Assembly (NCBI GenBank): GCA_964036665.1
Contig: OZ038530.1
Location: 4,278,001 to 4,342,000 of the forward strand
Source: Gordius sp. MW1
Lineage: Eukaryota > Nematomorpha > Gordioida > Gordea > Gordiidae
Length of the DNA stretch: 64,000 nucleotides
Direction: 5' to 3'
Of the stretch, positions 1 through 13,083 are shown in pieces; the stretch's first letter is position 1; each line of letters begins with the position of its first letter. A program made the translations under genes and the position numbers. The notes below the pieces were generated by a model. The model ran no database searches. It was not told the DNA's origin and was given only the letters and a program-made list of their open reading frames with translations.

Positions 1-3000
1 GCGATACAACAAACTAATCGCAACAATAAAACGTTGTCTTTAAAATGATATTTCTCGCAGCTTAAAACCTCTTTTCGGAAGTCAATCGAGGATAATAGGA
101 TTCTCAAATTGGCTTACTTTTAAATATTTTTTCATGCTCTTTCACATAGAATCGAAAAATCTTTTCACCTCAAAATTTTTCACATTTTTTTCTTTCAACC
201 GTATTCATCCGATAAGAGTTGTCGTTTTCAGAGGTGGTTTCCATGATAAAAAATAAAAACTTATCAGAATCAGAGAACTATTACTTTGAAATCATGATCG
301 CATAGACCAGTTTTCAAAAATTAAGCAATCACGTTGCGATACAACAAACTAATCGCAACAATAAAACGTTGTCTTTAAAATGATAGTTCTCGCAGCTTAA
401 AGCCTCTTTTCGGAAGTCAATCGAGGATAATAGGATTCTCAAATTGGCTTACTTTTATATATTTTTTCATGCTCTTTCACATAGAATCGAAAAAAATAAA
501 TATTTTTACCTCAAAATTTTTCACATATTTTTCTTTGAACGTATTCATCCGATGAAAGTTGTCGTTTTCAGACGTGGTTTCTATGATCCCAAGTAAATAT
601 TTATCAGAATCTAAAAACTATTACTTTGAAATCATGATCGCATAGTGCATTTTTGAAAAATTAAGCACTCACGTTGCGATACAACAAACTAATCGCAACA
701 ATAAAACGTTGTCTTTTGTCAAAATGATAGTTCTCGCAGCTTAAAACCTCTTTTCGGAAGTCAATCGAGGATAATAGGATTCTCAAATTGGCCTACTTTT
801 ATATATTTTTTCATGCTCTTTCACATAGAATCGAAAAAAAAATATTTTTACCTCAAACTTTTCACATATTTTTCTTTCAACCGTATTCATCCGATGAAAG
901 TTGTCGTTTTCAGACGTGGTTTCCATGATAAAAAGTAAAAATTTATCAGAATCAGAAAACTATTACTTTGAAATCATGATCGCATAGTGCATTTTTGAAA
1001 AATTAAGCACTCACGTTGCGATACAACAAACTAATCGCAACAATAAAACGTTGTCTTTTGTCAAAATGATAGTTCTCGCAGCTTAAAACCTCTTTTCGGA
1101 AGTAAATCGATGATAATAGGATTCTCAAATTGGCTTACTTTTATATATTTTTTCATGCTCTTTCACATAGAATCGAAAAAAATAAATATTTTTACCTCAA
1201 AATTTTTCACATATTTTTCTTTGAACCGTTTTCATCCGATGAAAGTTGTCTTTTTCAGACGTGGTTTCTATGATAAAAAGTAAAAATTTATCAGAATAAG
1301 AACTATTACTTTGAAATCATGATCGCATAGACCAGTTTTCAAAAATTAAGCAATCACGTTGCGATACAACAAACTAATCGCAACAATAAAACGTTGTTTA
1401 AAATGATATTTCTCGCAGCTTAAAACCTCTTTTCGGAAGTCAATCGAGGATAATAGGATTCTCAAATTGGCTTACTTTTTTATATTTTTTTAAGCTCTTT
1501 CACGTAGAATTGAAAAAAATAAATCTTTTTACCTCAAAATTTTTCACATTTTTTTCTTTCAACCGTATTCATCCGATAAAAGTGTTCGTTTTCAGAGGTG
1601 GTTTCCATGATAAAAAGTAAAAACTTATCAGAATCAGAGAACTATTACTTTGAAATCATTATCGCATAGACCATTTTTCAAAAATTAAGCCATCACGTTG
1701 CGATATAACAAACTAATCGCAACAATAAAACGTTGTCTTTAAAATGATAGTTCTCGCAGCTTAAAACTTCTTTTCGGAAGTCAATCGAGGATAATAGGAT
1801 TCTCAAATTACCTTACTTTTATATATATTTTCAAGCTCTTTCACATAGAATCGAAAAAAATAAATCTTTTTACCTCAAAATTTTTCACATTTTTTCTTTC
1901 AACCGTATTCATCCGATAAAAGTTGTCGTGTTCAGAAGTGGTTTCCATGATAAAAAGTAAAAACTTATCAGAATCAGAGAACTATTACTTTGAAATCATG
2001 ATCCCATAGACCAGTTTTCAAAAATTAAGCAATCACGTTGCGATACAACAAACTAATCGCAACAATAAAACGTTGTCTTTAAAATGATAGTTCTCGCAGC
2101 TTAAAACCTCTTTTCGGAAGTCAATCGAGGATAATAGGATTCTCAAATTGGCTTACTTTTATATATTTTTTCATGCTCTTTTACATAGAATCGAAAAAAA
2201 TAAATATTTTTACCTCAAAATTTTTCACATATTTTTCTTTGAACCGTATTCATCCGATGAAAGTTGTCGTATTCAGACGTGGTTTCCATGATAAAAAGTA
2301 AAAATTTATCAGAATCAGAGAACTATTACTATGAAATCATGATCGCATAGACAAGTTTTCAAAAATTAAGCAATCACGTTGCGATACAACAAACTAATCG
2401 CAACAATAAAACGTTGTCTTTAAAATGATATTTCTCGCAGCTTAAAACCTCTTTTCGGAAGTCAATCGAGGATAATAGGATTCTCAAATTGGCTTACTTT
2501 TAAATATTTTTTCATGCTCTTTCACATAGAATCGAAAAATCTTTTTACCTCAAAATTTTTCACATTTTTTTCTTTCAACCGTATTCATCCGATAAGAGTT
2601 GTCGTTTTCAGAGGTGGTTTCCATGATAAAAAATAAAAACTTATCAGAATCAGAGAACTATTACTTTGAAATCATGATCGCATAGACCAGTTTTCAAAAA
2701 TTAAGCAATCACGTTGCGATACAACAAACTAATCGCAACAATAAAACGTTGTCTTTAAAATGATAGTTCTCGCAGCTTAAAGCCTCTTTTCGGAAGTCAA
2801 TCGAGGATAATAGGATTCTCAAATTGGCTTACTTTTATATATTTTTTCATGCTCTTTCACATAGAATCGAAAAAAATAAATATTTTTACCTCAAAATTTT
2901 TAACATATTTTTCTTTCAACCGTATTCATCCGATGAAAGTTGTCGTTTTCAGACGTGGTTTGTATGATAAAAAGTAAAAATTTATCAGAATAAGAACTAT

Positions 3001-6000
3001 TACTTTGAAATCATGATCGCATAGACCAGTTTTCAAAAATTAAGCAATCACGTTGCGATACAACAAACTAATCGCAACAATAAAACGTTGTTTAAAATGA
3101 TATTTCTCGCAGCTTAAAACCTCTTTTCGGAAGTCAATCGAGGATAATAGGATTCTCAAATTGGCTTACTTTTTTATATTTTTTCAAGCTCTTTCACATA
3201 GAATCGAAAAAAATAAATCTTTTTACCTCAAAATTTTTCACATATTTTTCTTTGAACCGTATTCATCCGATGAAAGTTGTCGTTTTCAGACGTGGTTTCC
3301 ATGATAAAAAGTAAAAATTTATCAGAATCTAAAAACTATTACTTTGAAATCATGATCGCATAGTGCATTTTTGAAAAATTAAGCACTCACGTTGCGATAC
3401 AACAAACTAATCGCAACAATAAAACGTTGTCTTTTGTCAAAATGATAGTTCTCGCAGCTTAAAACCTCTTTTCGGAAGTCAATCGAGGATAATAGGATTC
3501 TCAAATTGGCCTACTTTTATATATTTTTTCATGCTCTTTCACATAGAATCGAAAAATCTTTTTACCTCAAAATTTTTCACATTTTTTCCTTTCAACCGTT
3601 TTTATCCGATAAGAGTTGTCGTTTTCAGAGGTGGTTTCCATGATAAAAAATAAAAACTTATCAGAATCAGAGAACTATTACTTTGAAATCATGATCGCAT
3701 AGACCAGTTTTCAAAAATTAAGCAATCACGTTGCGATACAACAAACTAATCGCAACAATAAAACGTTGTTTAAAATGATATTTCTCGCAGCTTAAAACCT
3801 CTTTTCGGAAGTCAATCGAGGATAATAGGATTCTCAAATTGGCTTACTTTTTATATTTTTTCAAGCTCTTTTACATAGAATCGAAAAAAATAAATCTTTT
3901 TACCTCAAAATTTTTCATATTTTTTTCTTTCAACCGTATTCATCCGATAAAAGTTGTCGTTTTTAGAGGTGGTTTCCATGATAAAAAGTAAAAACTTATC
4001 AGAATCAGAGAACTATTACTTTGAAATCATTATCGCATAGACCATTTTTCAAAAATTAAGCCATCACGTTGCGATATAACAAACTAATCGCAACAATAAA
4101 ACGTTGTCTTTAAAATGATAGTTCTCGCAGCTTAAAACCTCTTTTCGGAAGTCAATCGAGGATAATAGGATTCTCAAATTACCTAACTTTTATATATATT
4201 TTCAAGCTCTTTCACATAGAATCGAAAAAACTAAATCTTTTTACCTCAAAATTTTTCACATTTTTTCTTTCAACCGTATTCATCCGATAAAAGTTGTCGT
4301 TTTCAGAAGTGGTTTCCATGATAAAAAGTAAAAACTTATCAGAATCAGAGAACTATTACTTTGAAATCATGATCCCATAGACCAGTTTTCAAAAATTAAG
4401 CAATCACGTTGCGATACAACAAACTAATCGCAACAATAAAACGTTGTCTTTAAAATGATAGTTCTCGCAGCTTAAAACCTCTTTTCGGAAGTCAATCGAG
4501 GATAATAGGATTCTCAACAAAAAATAGATATTTTTACCTCAAAATTTTTCACATATTTTTCTTTCAACCGTACTCATCCGATGAAAGTTGTCGTTTTCAG
4601 AAGTGATTTCCATGATAAAAAGTTAAAATTTATCATAATCAGAAAACTATTACTTTGAAATCTTGATCGCATAGAGAGGTTTTCAAAAATAAAACACTGA
4701 CGTTGCGATTACAACAAACTAATCGCAACAATAAAACCTTGTCTTTTGTCAAAATGATAGTTCTCGCAGCTTAAAACTTCTTTTCGGAAGTCAATCGAGG
4801 ATAATAGGATTCTCAAATTGGCTTACTTTTATATATTTTTTCAAGCTCCTTCACATAGAATAACAATAAATAAATAATTTTACCTCAAATTTTTTCACAT
4901 TTTTGGATTCAACCGTATTCATCCCGTTAAAGTTGTCGTTTTCAGACGTGATTTCCATGTTAAAAAGTTAAATTTTATCATAATCAGAAAACTATTACTT
5001 TGAAATCTTGATCGCATAGAGAAGTTTTCAAAAATAAAACACTCACGTTGCGATACAACAAACTAATTCGCAACAATGAAACCGTGTCTTTTGTCCAAAT
5101 GATAGTTATCGCAGCTTAAAACTTCTTTTCGGAAGTCAATCGAGGATAATAGGGTTGTCAAATTGGCTTACTTTTATATATTTTTTCAAGATCTTTCACA
5201 TAGAATAACAAAAAATAAATATTTTTACCTCAAAATTTTTCACATTTTTCTTTCAAACGTATTCATCCGATGAAAGATGTCGTTTTCAGACGTGATTTCC
5301 ATGATAAAAAGTTATAAGGTTGTCAAATTGACTTACTTTTATATATTTTTTAAGCTCCTTCACATAGAATAACAAAAAAAAATATTTTTACCTCTAAATT
5401 TTTCACATTTTTATCTTTCAACCGTTTTCATCCGATGAAAGTTGTCGTTTTCAGACCTGATTTCCATGATAAAAAGTTAAAATTTATCATAATCAGAAAA
5501 CCATTACTTTGAAATCATGATCGCATAGAGAAGTTTTCAAAAATAAAACACTCACGTTGCGATACAACAAACTAATCGCAACAATAAAACATTGTCTTTT
5601 GTCAAAATGATAGTTCTCGCAGCTTAAAATTCTCAAATTGGCTTAATTTAATATATTTTTTCAACTCTTTCACATAGAATAACAAAAAACAAATATTTTT
5701 AAGCCAAAATTTTTCACATATTTTTCTTTCAACCGTATTCATCCGATGAAAGTTGTCGTTTTTAGACGTGATTTCCATGATAAAAAGTTAAAATTTATCA
5801 TAATCAGAAAACTTTTACTTTGAAATCTTGATCGCATAGAGAAGTTTTCAAAAATAAAGCATTGACGTTGCGATACAACAAACTAATCGCAACAATAAAA
5901 CCTTGTCTTTTGTCAAAATGATAGTTCTCACAGCTTAAAACTTCTTTTCATAAGTCAATCGAGGAAATAGGATTCTCAACTTGGCTTACTTTTATATATT

Positions 6001-6116
6001 TTTTAAGCTCCTTCACATAGAATAACAAAAAATAGATATTTTTACCTCAAAATTTTTCACATTTTTATCTTTCAACCGTTTTTATCCGACCAAAGTTGTC
6101 GTTTTCAGACGTGATT
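1..6116 (+). repeat. ~340-bp satellite array, forward block
   Basis: Head-to-tail monomers recur at about 333, 674, 1015, 1357, 1696, 2036 and so on, roughly 18 units. Each unit carries a hairpin: GTTGCGAT and ATCGCAAC form an 8-bp stem around an 11-nt A-rich loop. Units share a fixed module order, namely hairpin, TCGCAGCTTAAAACCTC, GAAGTCAATCGAGG, a T-rich stretch, CATCCGATGAAAGTTGTC, then ATGATCGCATAG. Monomers up to about 4400 are very similar; those from about 4500 to 6116 are more diverged and some are internally deleted (for example near 4516 and 5310). No convincing coding sequence is present. Confidence 0.95.
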
Positions 6117-9053
6117 CTGAAAACCACAACTTTCGTCGGATGAATACGTTTTAAAGAAAAAAATGTGAAAAATGCTGAATATTTAATTTTTGTTATTCTA
6201 TGTGAAAGAGCTTGAAAAAATAAATAAAACTAAGCGAATTTGAGAATCCTATTATCCTCGATTGACTTCCGAAAAGAAGTTTTAAGCTGCGAGAACTATC
6301 ATTTTGACAAAAGACAAGGTTTTAGTGTTGTGATTAGTTTGTTGTATCGCAACGTGAGTGTTTTATTTTTGAAAACTTCTCTATGCGATCATGATTTCAA
6401 AGTAATGGTTTTCTGATTATGATAAATGTTAACTTTTTATCATGGAAATCACGTCTTAAAGCGACAACTTTCATCGGATGAATAAGGTTGAAAGAAAAAA
6501 ATGTGAAAATTTTTGAGGTAAAAATATTCATTTTTTGTTATTCTATGTGAAGGAGCTTGAAAATATATATAAAAGTAAGCCAATTTGAGAATCCTATTAT
6601 CCTCGATTGATTTCCGAAAAGAAGTTTTAGCTGCGAGAAGTATCATTTTGACAAAAGACAAGGTTTTATTGGTGCGATTAGTTTGTTGTATCACAACGTC
6701 AGTGTTTTATTTTTGAAAACTTATCTATGCGATCAAGATTTCAAAGTAATAGTTTTCTGATTATGATACATTTTAACTTTTTATCATGGAAATCACTTCA
6801 GAAAACGACAACTTTCATCGGATGAATACGGTTGAAAAAAAAATATGTGAAAAATTTTGAGGTAAAAATATTTATTTTTTGTTATTCTATGTGAAGGAGC
6901 TTGAAAAAATATATAAAAGTAAGCCAATTTGAGAATCCTATTATCCTCGATTGACTTCCGAAAAGAAGTTTTAAGCTGCGAGAACTATCATTTTGACAAA
7001 AGACAAGGTTTTATTGTTGCGATTAGTTTGTTGTATCGAAACGTGAGTGACTTCTCTATGCGATCGTGATTTCAAAGTAATAGTTTTCTGATTATGATAA
7101 ATTTTAACTTTTTATCATGGATCACGTCTTAAAACGACAACTTTCATCTGATGAATACGGTTGAAAGAAAAAAATGTGAAAAATTTTGTATTTCTTTTTT
7201 GTTATTCTATGTGAAGGAGCTTGAAAAAATATATAAAAGTAAGCCAATTTGAGAATCCTATTATCCTCGATTGACTTCCGAAAAGAAGTTTTAGCTGCGA
7301 GAACTATCATTTTGACAAAAGACAAGGTTTTATTGTTGCGATTAGTTTGTTGTATCGCAACGTCAGTGTTTTATTTTTGAAAACTTCTCTAGGCGATCAA
7401 GATTTCAAATTAATAGTTTTCTGATTATGATAAATTTTAACTTTTTATCATGGAAATCGTGTCTGAAAACACAACTTTCATCGGATGAATACGGTTGATA
7501 GAAAAAAATGTGAAAAATTTTAAGGTAAAAATATTTATTTTTTGTTATTCTATGTGAAGGAGCTTAAAAAAATATATAAAAGTAAACCAATTTGAGAATC
7601 CTATTATCCTCGATTGACTTCCGAAAAGAAGTTTTAAGCTGCGAGAACTATCATTTTGACAAAAAATAAGGTTTCATTGTTGCGATTAGTTTGTTGTATC
7701 GCAACGTCAGTGTTTTATATTTGAAAACTTCTCTATGCGATCAAGATTTCAAAGTAATAGTTTTCTGATTATGATAAATTTTAACTTTTTATCATGGAAA
7801 TCACTTCTGAAAACGACAACTTTTATCGGATGAATACGGTTGAAAGAAAAATATGTGAAAATTTTTGAGGTAAAAATATTTATTTTTTGTTATTCTATGT
7901 GAAGGAGCTTGAAAAAATATATAAAAGTAAACCAATTTGAGAATCCTATTATCCTTGATTGACTTCCGAAAAGAAGTTTTAAGCCGCGAGAACTATCATT
8001 TTGACAAAAGACAAGGTTTTATTGTTGCGATTAGTTTGTTGTATAGCAACGTATTTATTTTTGAAAACTTCTTTATGGGATCAAGATTTCAAAGTAATAG
8101 TTTTCTGATTCGTATAAATTTTAACTTTTTATCATGGAAATCGTGTCTGAAAACTACAACTTTCATCGGATGAATACGGTTGAAAGAAAAAAATGTGAAA
8201 AATTTTAAGGTAAAAATATTTATTTTTTGTTATTCTATGTGAAGGAGCTTAAAAAAATATATAAAAGTAAGCCAATTTGAGAATCCTATTATTCTCGATT
8301 GACTCCCGAATAGAAGTTTTAAGCTGCGAGAACTATCATTTTGACAAAAGACAAGGTTTTATTGTTGCGATTAGTTTGTTGTATCGCAACGTGAGTATTT
8401 TATTTTTGAAAACTTCTTTCTGCGATCAAGATTTCAAAGTAATAGTTTTCTGATTCGTATAAATTTTAACTTTTTATCATGGAAATCGTGTCTGAAAACC
8501 ACAACTTTCGTCGGATGAATACGGTTGAAAGAAAAAATGTGAAAAATTCTGAATATTTATTTTTTGTTATTCTATGTGAAAGAGCTTGAAAAAATATATA
8601 AAAGTAAGCCAATTTGAGAATATTATCCTCGATTGACTTCCGAAAAAAGTTTTAAGCTGCGAGAACTATCATTTTGACAAAAGACAAGGTTTTATTGTTG
8701 CGATTAGTTAGTTGTATCGCAAACGTGAGTGTTTAATTTTTAAAACCTTCTTTATGCGATCATGATTTCAAAGTAATAGTTTTTTGATTCTGATAAATTA
8801 TAACTTTTTATCATGGAAATCACATCTGAAAACGGCAACTTTCGTCGGATGAATACGGTTGAAAGAAAAAAATGTGAAAAATTCTGAATATTTATTTTTT
8901 GTTATTCTATGTGAAAGAGCTTGAAAAAATATATAAAAGTAAGCCAATTTGGGAACCCGATTATCCTCGATTGACTTCCGAAAAGAAGTTTCAAGCTGCG
9001 AGAACTATCAATTTGACAAAAGACAAGGTTTTATTGTTGCGATTAGTTTGTTG
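6117..9053 (-). repeat. ~340-bp satellite array, inverted block
   Basis: From 6117 the same monomers run in reverse complement (GTTGCGATTAGTTTGTTGTATC, shown here only as modules: stem GTTGCGAT, then CGATCATGATTTC, then CATCGGATGAATACGG). About eight to nine copies follow, ending at 9053 where a hAT-like end begins. Short open frames on both strands here are by-products of the repeat; the same peptide recurs with scattered stops. Confidence 0.93.
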
Positions 9054-10010
9054 TAGTGTTGTAAAAACGGCTGGCTGGTTTTTACCAGCGTGTTGCCAAG
9101 CTTAGTAATTGGTGTATAAATTACGCCTAACCCTTTCAGTGTTAGGTGAATTTTTTTGGTTCACCCTTGGTGTTTGGCGCTGTTTACACCCATACACCAA
9201 GAGTGTTTGGGTGTAATTTTTTGGTTCACCCTTGGTGTATTGGCGCTTTTCACACCCATATATCAAGGGTGTTTGGGTGAAATTTTTTTGTTCACCCATG
9301 GTGTATTGGCGCTTTTCACACCCATACACCTTTGGTAACCTTTTGGTTTGGTTTTGGTCGTTTTGGGTTTTGTATGGAAATGTGAAGTTTTTATAATTTT
9401 TGTATTTAATAGTTATTTATGAAATCAAGAATTTTCAATCCGTTTATATAAATGTCATTGTTTAAAGTCGGTGTATTTGGATTGATAGCGTAGGTAGAGG
9501 GAAATGGAACGCAATATTTCTGGTTATAAAAGCCCATCCTCAGGGGAAAAAATAATAAAAATTGGCCTATTCAGGATTGCCATTGAAGGTGGGGGGGTTG
9601 ATTTAGGGAGGGGCGAAATTTGGCTATTTACCTTTTTCCTAACTCCATGTGTACCTATTATATTGTTATAAAAAACATCCATCTCTACAATCGCTATTGT
9701 TAATTTCTCGCTATAACCAGTTTTGTAATTTCTATTGTTTTTTTTGTATCTATATCTCCGTATTTACTCACTTTACTTCATTTTTTATTTTTCGAGCCTT
9801 CATCTCCTTTTTTATTTTTATTATTTTCTCCCCTGACGTTGGGCTTTTATAGCCAGAAAAATCGAGTTCCATTTCCCTCTACCTACGCCATCAATCCAAA
9901 TACACCGACTCTAAAAAATGATTTTTAATAGTTATTTATTTATGTAATGAACTTTTATTGATGGGAAATATGAAATGACGTCACTAAGCTAGTTATAATC
10001 AACATATAAT
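9054..10010 (+). mobile_element. Truncated hAT-like element (family C)
   Basis: It begins TAGTGTTGTAAAAACGGC exactly where the satellite stops. This matches, inverted, the right terminus of the 10.7-kb element at 23340-34017 (which ends CCGTTTTTACAACACTA). Both share a CCTTTTGGTTTGGTTTTGG block (here about 9340) and a TGACGTCA site (9976-9983). Three ~65-bp tandem repeats (about 9150-9330) built on TTCACCCTTGGTGT lie near the end. I find no right terminus, so the copy is truncated near 10010-10070. The MITE at 9476-9910 is inserted in it. No transposase is visible. Confidence 0.75.
9476..9910. mobile_element. Palindromic MITE with ~90-bp terminal inverted repeats
   Basis: The left arm begins AGTCGGTGTATTTGGATTG and the right arm is its reverse complement, ending at 9910. 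Identity continues about 90 bp inward with a few mismatches, through GGTAGAGGGAAATGGAA and TATAAAAGCCCA. The interior is a T-rich 240-bp loop without a coding sequence. I could not fix a target-site duplication; TTTAAA on the left and TCTAAA on the right are only similar. Confidence 0.8.
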
Positions 10011-10065
10011 TTGTTCCAATTGGTATGCGATACATCATTCATGCAGATCATTAAAGGTGTATTAT

Positions 10066-12107
10066 TAAAATATTTTTTTTTACCTTTTTAAGGTGAAACA
10101 GGTGTCAAATGTCAAAATCTTTAAAACTATTGAAATGAATATTTTTTTTGGAAATTGGTTCATTGTATCACTAGTGATGCGGAAAAACCGAGAAAAATCT
10201 CAGTCTCGTCTCGTCTCGTCTCGAAAAACCGAGACGAGACGAGACGAGAATTTGAAAAATGGAGTCGAGTTCGAGACGAGAATTTTGAGGTCGTGACGAG
10301 ACGATACGAGATTTTCTCGGCGAGATCTCGACTTTTTATTGATCGTTAGATTTTAGTAATTTATTGTGTATTTTAATTTACATATAAGGTAATAAGTGTA
10401 AATCAATATGTATGGAATATATTTGATATTAAAAAAAATCCCAAGTGTATTTAATATTAAATATTTTTGCAAAAAGATTAAAATTTGGCAATCATTTACC
10501 TAAGTATGGTTGATTTTTGTCATACATTTAAATACGTACTCATTAATTTAAAGTATAAACCTTATGTTCTTAATTCTATAATAATGCTGCTTTTATTGTT
10601 GTTTTTACAATGTTTTAATTTGTGCAACTAGTTATCAATTCTGTAAATAATAATAACATCATTAAATGTCACTCGCACTTTGTGGTTTATAGCGCCATAG
10701 TAAACATGCAATAACACTATGGGCTATAATTAATGATGGTCATATTAATGGACTTAAACATTTGCCTTAAATATGTTAAGGTCTACTTTGAAGCATTAGC
10801 AAAGGTTAATAAAGGGTCTCATTTTGCTCAATTATGCAACTAAATCAACTATAAGCGAACTTATAATTTTCGAAGTCCATTTATAGTTGACAGACACAGT
10901 GAATTGAATACAAATATTATAATTTGCTAGAACAATAAAATTTAATTTTTTATATTTCAAATTTATTTATAGTTTTTTTAGTCTGCACTTTTTATAGAAA
11001 TGTTATCTTTATGAGTTAATTCATATCTTTATATTGTCAATGAGATGTCGTGTCCCGCTAAATCTTTAAAAAGTTTGCGTGTTAAAGTTTTTCGAAAAAT
11101 ATAAAATTTGCCATTTGGATTTTTGAACACTTATTTATATTTTTAATAAAACAGGAGAAATTTTTATTCCGAATATATTTTTTTTTAAAAGTCGAGACGA
11201 GACGAGAATTCTCGTCGAGACGAGACCGAGATTTTTCTAGACCGAGACGAGATTTTCTTAATCGCTCCCGAGACGAGACGAGATTTTGTTTTCGAGACCG
11301 AGACGAGATCGAAACACTATGTATGACTAACACAAGTTTTACACTCAAAAATAATATTTTTTAACCTGTTCAATGTGAAACAGGTGACAAATTTCAAAAT
11401 CTTTAATATCTATGGAATGAATAATTTTTTTTGGAAAGTGGTTCATTCAAGTTTTAAACTCGAAAATATTATTTTTTCACCTATTAAATGTGAAATAGGT
11501 GACAAATTTCAAAATCTTTAATATCTATTGAAATGAATATTTTTTTGGAAATTGGTTCATTATATGACTAACACAAGTTTTAAACTCGAAAATATTATTT
11601 TTTCGCCTATTAAATGTGAAACAGGTGACAAATTCCAAAAACTTTAATATCTATTGAAATGAATATTTTTTTTGTAAGTTGGTTTATTATAAAACTAAAA
11701 CAAGTTTTAAACTCGAAAATAATATTTTTTCACCTGTTCAATGTGAAACAGGTGACAAATTCCAAAATCTTTAATATCTATTGAAATGAATATTTTTTTT
11801 TGGAAATTAAAACAAGTTTTAAACATGAAAATAATATTTTTTCACCTGTTCAATGTGAAACAGTTGACATTCCAAAATCTTTAATATCTATTCAAATGAA
11901 TATTTTTTTAAAAATTGGTGCATTATATGCCTAAAACAAGTTTTAAACTCAAAAATAATATTTTTTCACCTGTTCAATGTGAAACAAGTGACAAATTCCA
12001 AAATCTTTAATATCTATTGAAATGAATATTTTTTTTGGAAATTGGTTCATTATATGATTAACACAAGTTTTAAACTCGAAAGTAATATTTTTTCACCTGT
12101 TCAATGT
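10066..12107 (+). repeat. ~110-125-bp minisatellite with E-box hairpins, left part
   Basis: The unit is ACAAGTTTTAAACTCGAAAA, T-run, CACCTGTTCAATGTG, AAACAGGTGACAAATTCC, AAAATCTTTAATATC, ATTGAAATGAATATTTTT, GGAAATTGGTTCATTAT. Each unit contains CACCTGTT and AACAGGTG facing one another, which can form a hairpin and gives two CAGGTG/CACCTG E-box cores. The array is interrupted by the hAT element at 10172-11319 and by the LTR element at 12108. It resumes at 18068. Confidence 0.9.
10172..11319. mobile_element. Non-autonomous hAT element with CGAGACGAGAC subterminal repeats
   Basis: The ends are TAGTGATGCGGAAAAACCG and, inverted at the right, TAGTGTTTCGATCTCG. They are flanked by TGTATCAC (10164-10171) and TGTATGAC (11320-11327), a 7/8 match to an 8-bp duplication as expected for hAT insertion. 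The host minisatellite reads continuously if the element is removed. Both ends carry dense CGAGACGAGAC repeats facing inward, plausible transposase-binding arrays. The 800-bp interior is AT-rich and non-coding. A second, left-truncated copy of the family lies at 59857-60550. Confidence 0.85.
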
Positions 12108-12343
12108 TGTTAGGATGACCGTACAATATACAACACCAGTTATTTGTAACTACTATATATGAAACAGAGATATTTCGTATTTATTGACTCGGACAGAATT
12201 CAGATGATACCAAGTGCGATTATCGTAATTATATATATAAAACAGCTGTGTTACAAAGAATAGAATATTGTCAATCCGTTACACGTCGAATATATTACAA
12301 GTTATAATACAATCTCTGCATGGAGAAGTTACAATTCCTGACA
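12108..12343 (-). repeat. LTR, 3' copy in element orientation
   Basis: In element orientation it starts TGTCAGG and ends CCTAACA, the TG...CA form typical of LTRs. It has one apparent difference from the 17381 copy (TTATTTG versus TTATTCG). Confidence 0.93.
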
Positions 12344-13051
12344 CCTCATCCTTTCAAATTGGGGGACCACCAGGTCCTTGCTGTCCCGCCCTGGAGTATT
12401 TCCCAATAAGGTCATCTCTTCCTCAGGGCCGACCACGACCTGACTGGTATCCATTGTAACCTCTTCCACCTTTGCAGGCTCCGCCGTAGACAACGTGATT
12501 ACCGGCGCTATCGACATCACCGACGCTACCGATTCGACTGGCGCTACCGTCCTCTCCTGCCTTGCTGGCCTGAGAGGGCTTCTCCGCCTACACATCGGCA
12601 TTTGGTGCCAGCTGCTGCACCCCCTGCAGAAGGCTCTCGTTTGCCTTATTGCTGTCGGCCGTCTTGCCTGTGGACCAGTCCTCGCCTCGGGACGTATCTG
12701 CCGATTTTGTGTTCGTTGTGTCGTAGTCGTTAGGGTTGAGCGCGGGGCCACATTTTGTTGACGCACCTGGTCCACTTGTCCAGCTAAACCCCGGGGTTGG
12801 CCACGGTGTCGGTGTACCGCGTTGCTCTGCCTACCCGAGTTAGATCTCGCTGCCTCATGACGAGTTGCCCGTCTGTGCCTACCCGCCGCCCTTTCTTCCG
12901 TGTGGATGTTTTCGTGGCGCACGCTAACGTAGGGTTCCATGCGCCGTCGCTCTCGGACCTCAAACACTATCGGTCTCGGCCGCCCCCTACGTTCGTGGTC
13001 AAGTGCTCTTAAACGCACTTCTACGATCACCCATTCCGTTCTATATTCCAT
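12329..13051 (-). CDS. Arg-rich downstream ORF (ORF3) of the LTR element
   Basis: A 240-residue open frame begins about 30 bp after the pol stop and runs into the LTR. The first two thirds are strongly Arg-rich (for example ERRGRPRPIVFEVRERRR), the rest is acidic and Ser/Val/Pro-rich. Around residues 140-155 a CX2CX3HX4C cluster (CRGC..H..MC) resembles a CCHC zinc knuckle with one residue missing. Nucleic-acid binding is an inference from composition. It is not a recognisable envelope: I see no signal peptide, transmembrane segment or cysteine-rich ectodomain. It might instead be a displaced nucleocapsid-like module, since no zinc knuckle was found upstream of pol. Its upstream half is GC-rich compared with the surroundings. 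Confidence 0.55.
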   Translation of the reverse strand: MEYRTEWVIVEVRLRALDHERRGRPRPIVFEVRERRRMEPYVSVRHENIHTEERAAGRHRRATRHEAARSNSGRQSNAVHRHRGQPRGLAGQVDQVRQQNVAPRSTLTTTTQRTQNRQIRPEARTGPQARRPTAIRQTRAFCRGCSSWHQMPMCRRRSPLRPARQERTVAPVESVASVMSIAPVITLSTAEPAKVEEVTMDTSQVVVGPEEEMTLLGNTPGRDSKDLVVPQFERMRCQEL

Positions 13052-13083
13052 CTAGATAAAATATAAACAGATTATCATATCAA

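Noticed and set aside
6449..8173. Open frames of 67-81 codons in the first satellite
   Set aside because: The same peptide recurs from monomer to monomer with stops in most copies, on both strands; a by-product of the repeat.
1..9053. Regular hairpin repeats as a CRISPR array
   Set aside because: The units are ~340-bp whole-monomer repeats in eukaryotic DNA, with no short repeats separated by unique spacers and no cas genes.
12495..13012. Plus-strand open frames opposite ORF3
   Set aside because: Antisense shadows of the minus-strand Arg-rich frame in GC-richer sequence; no motif.
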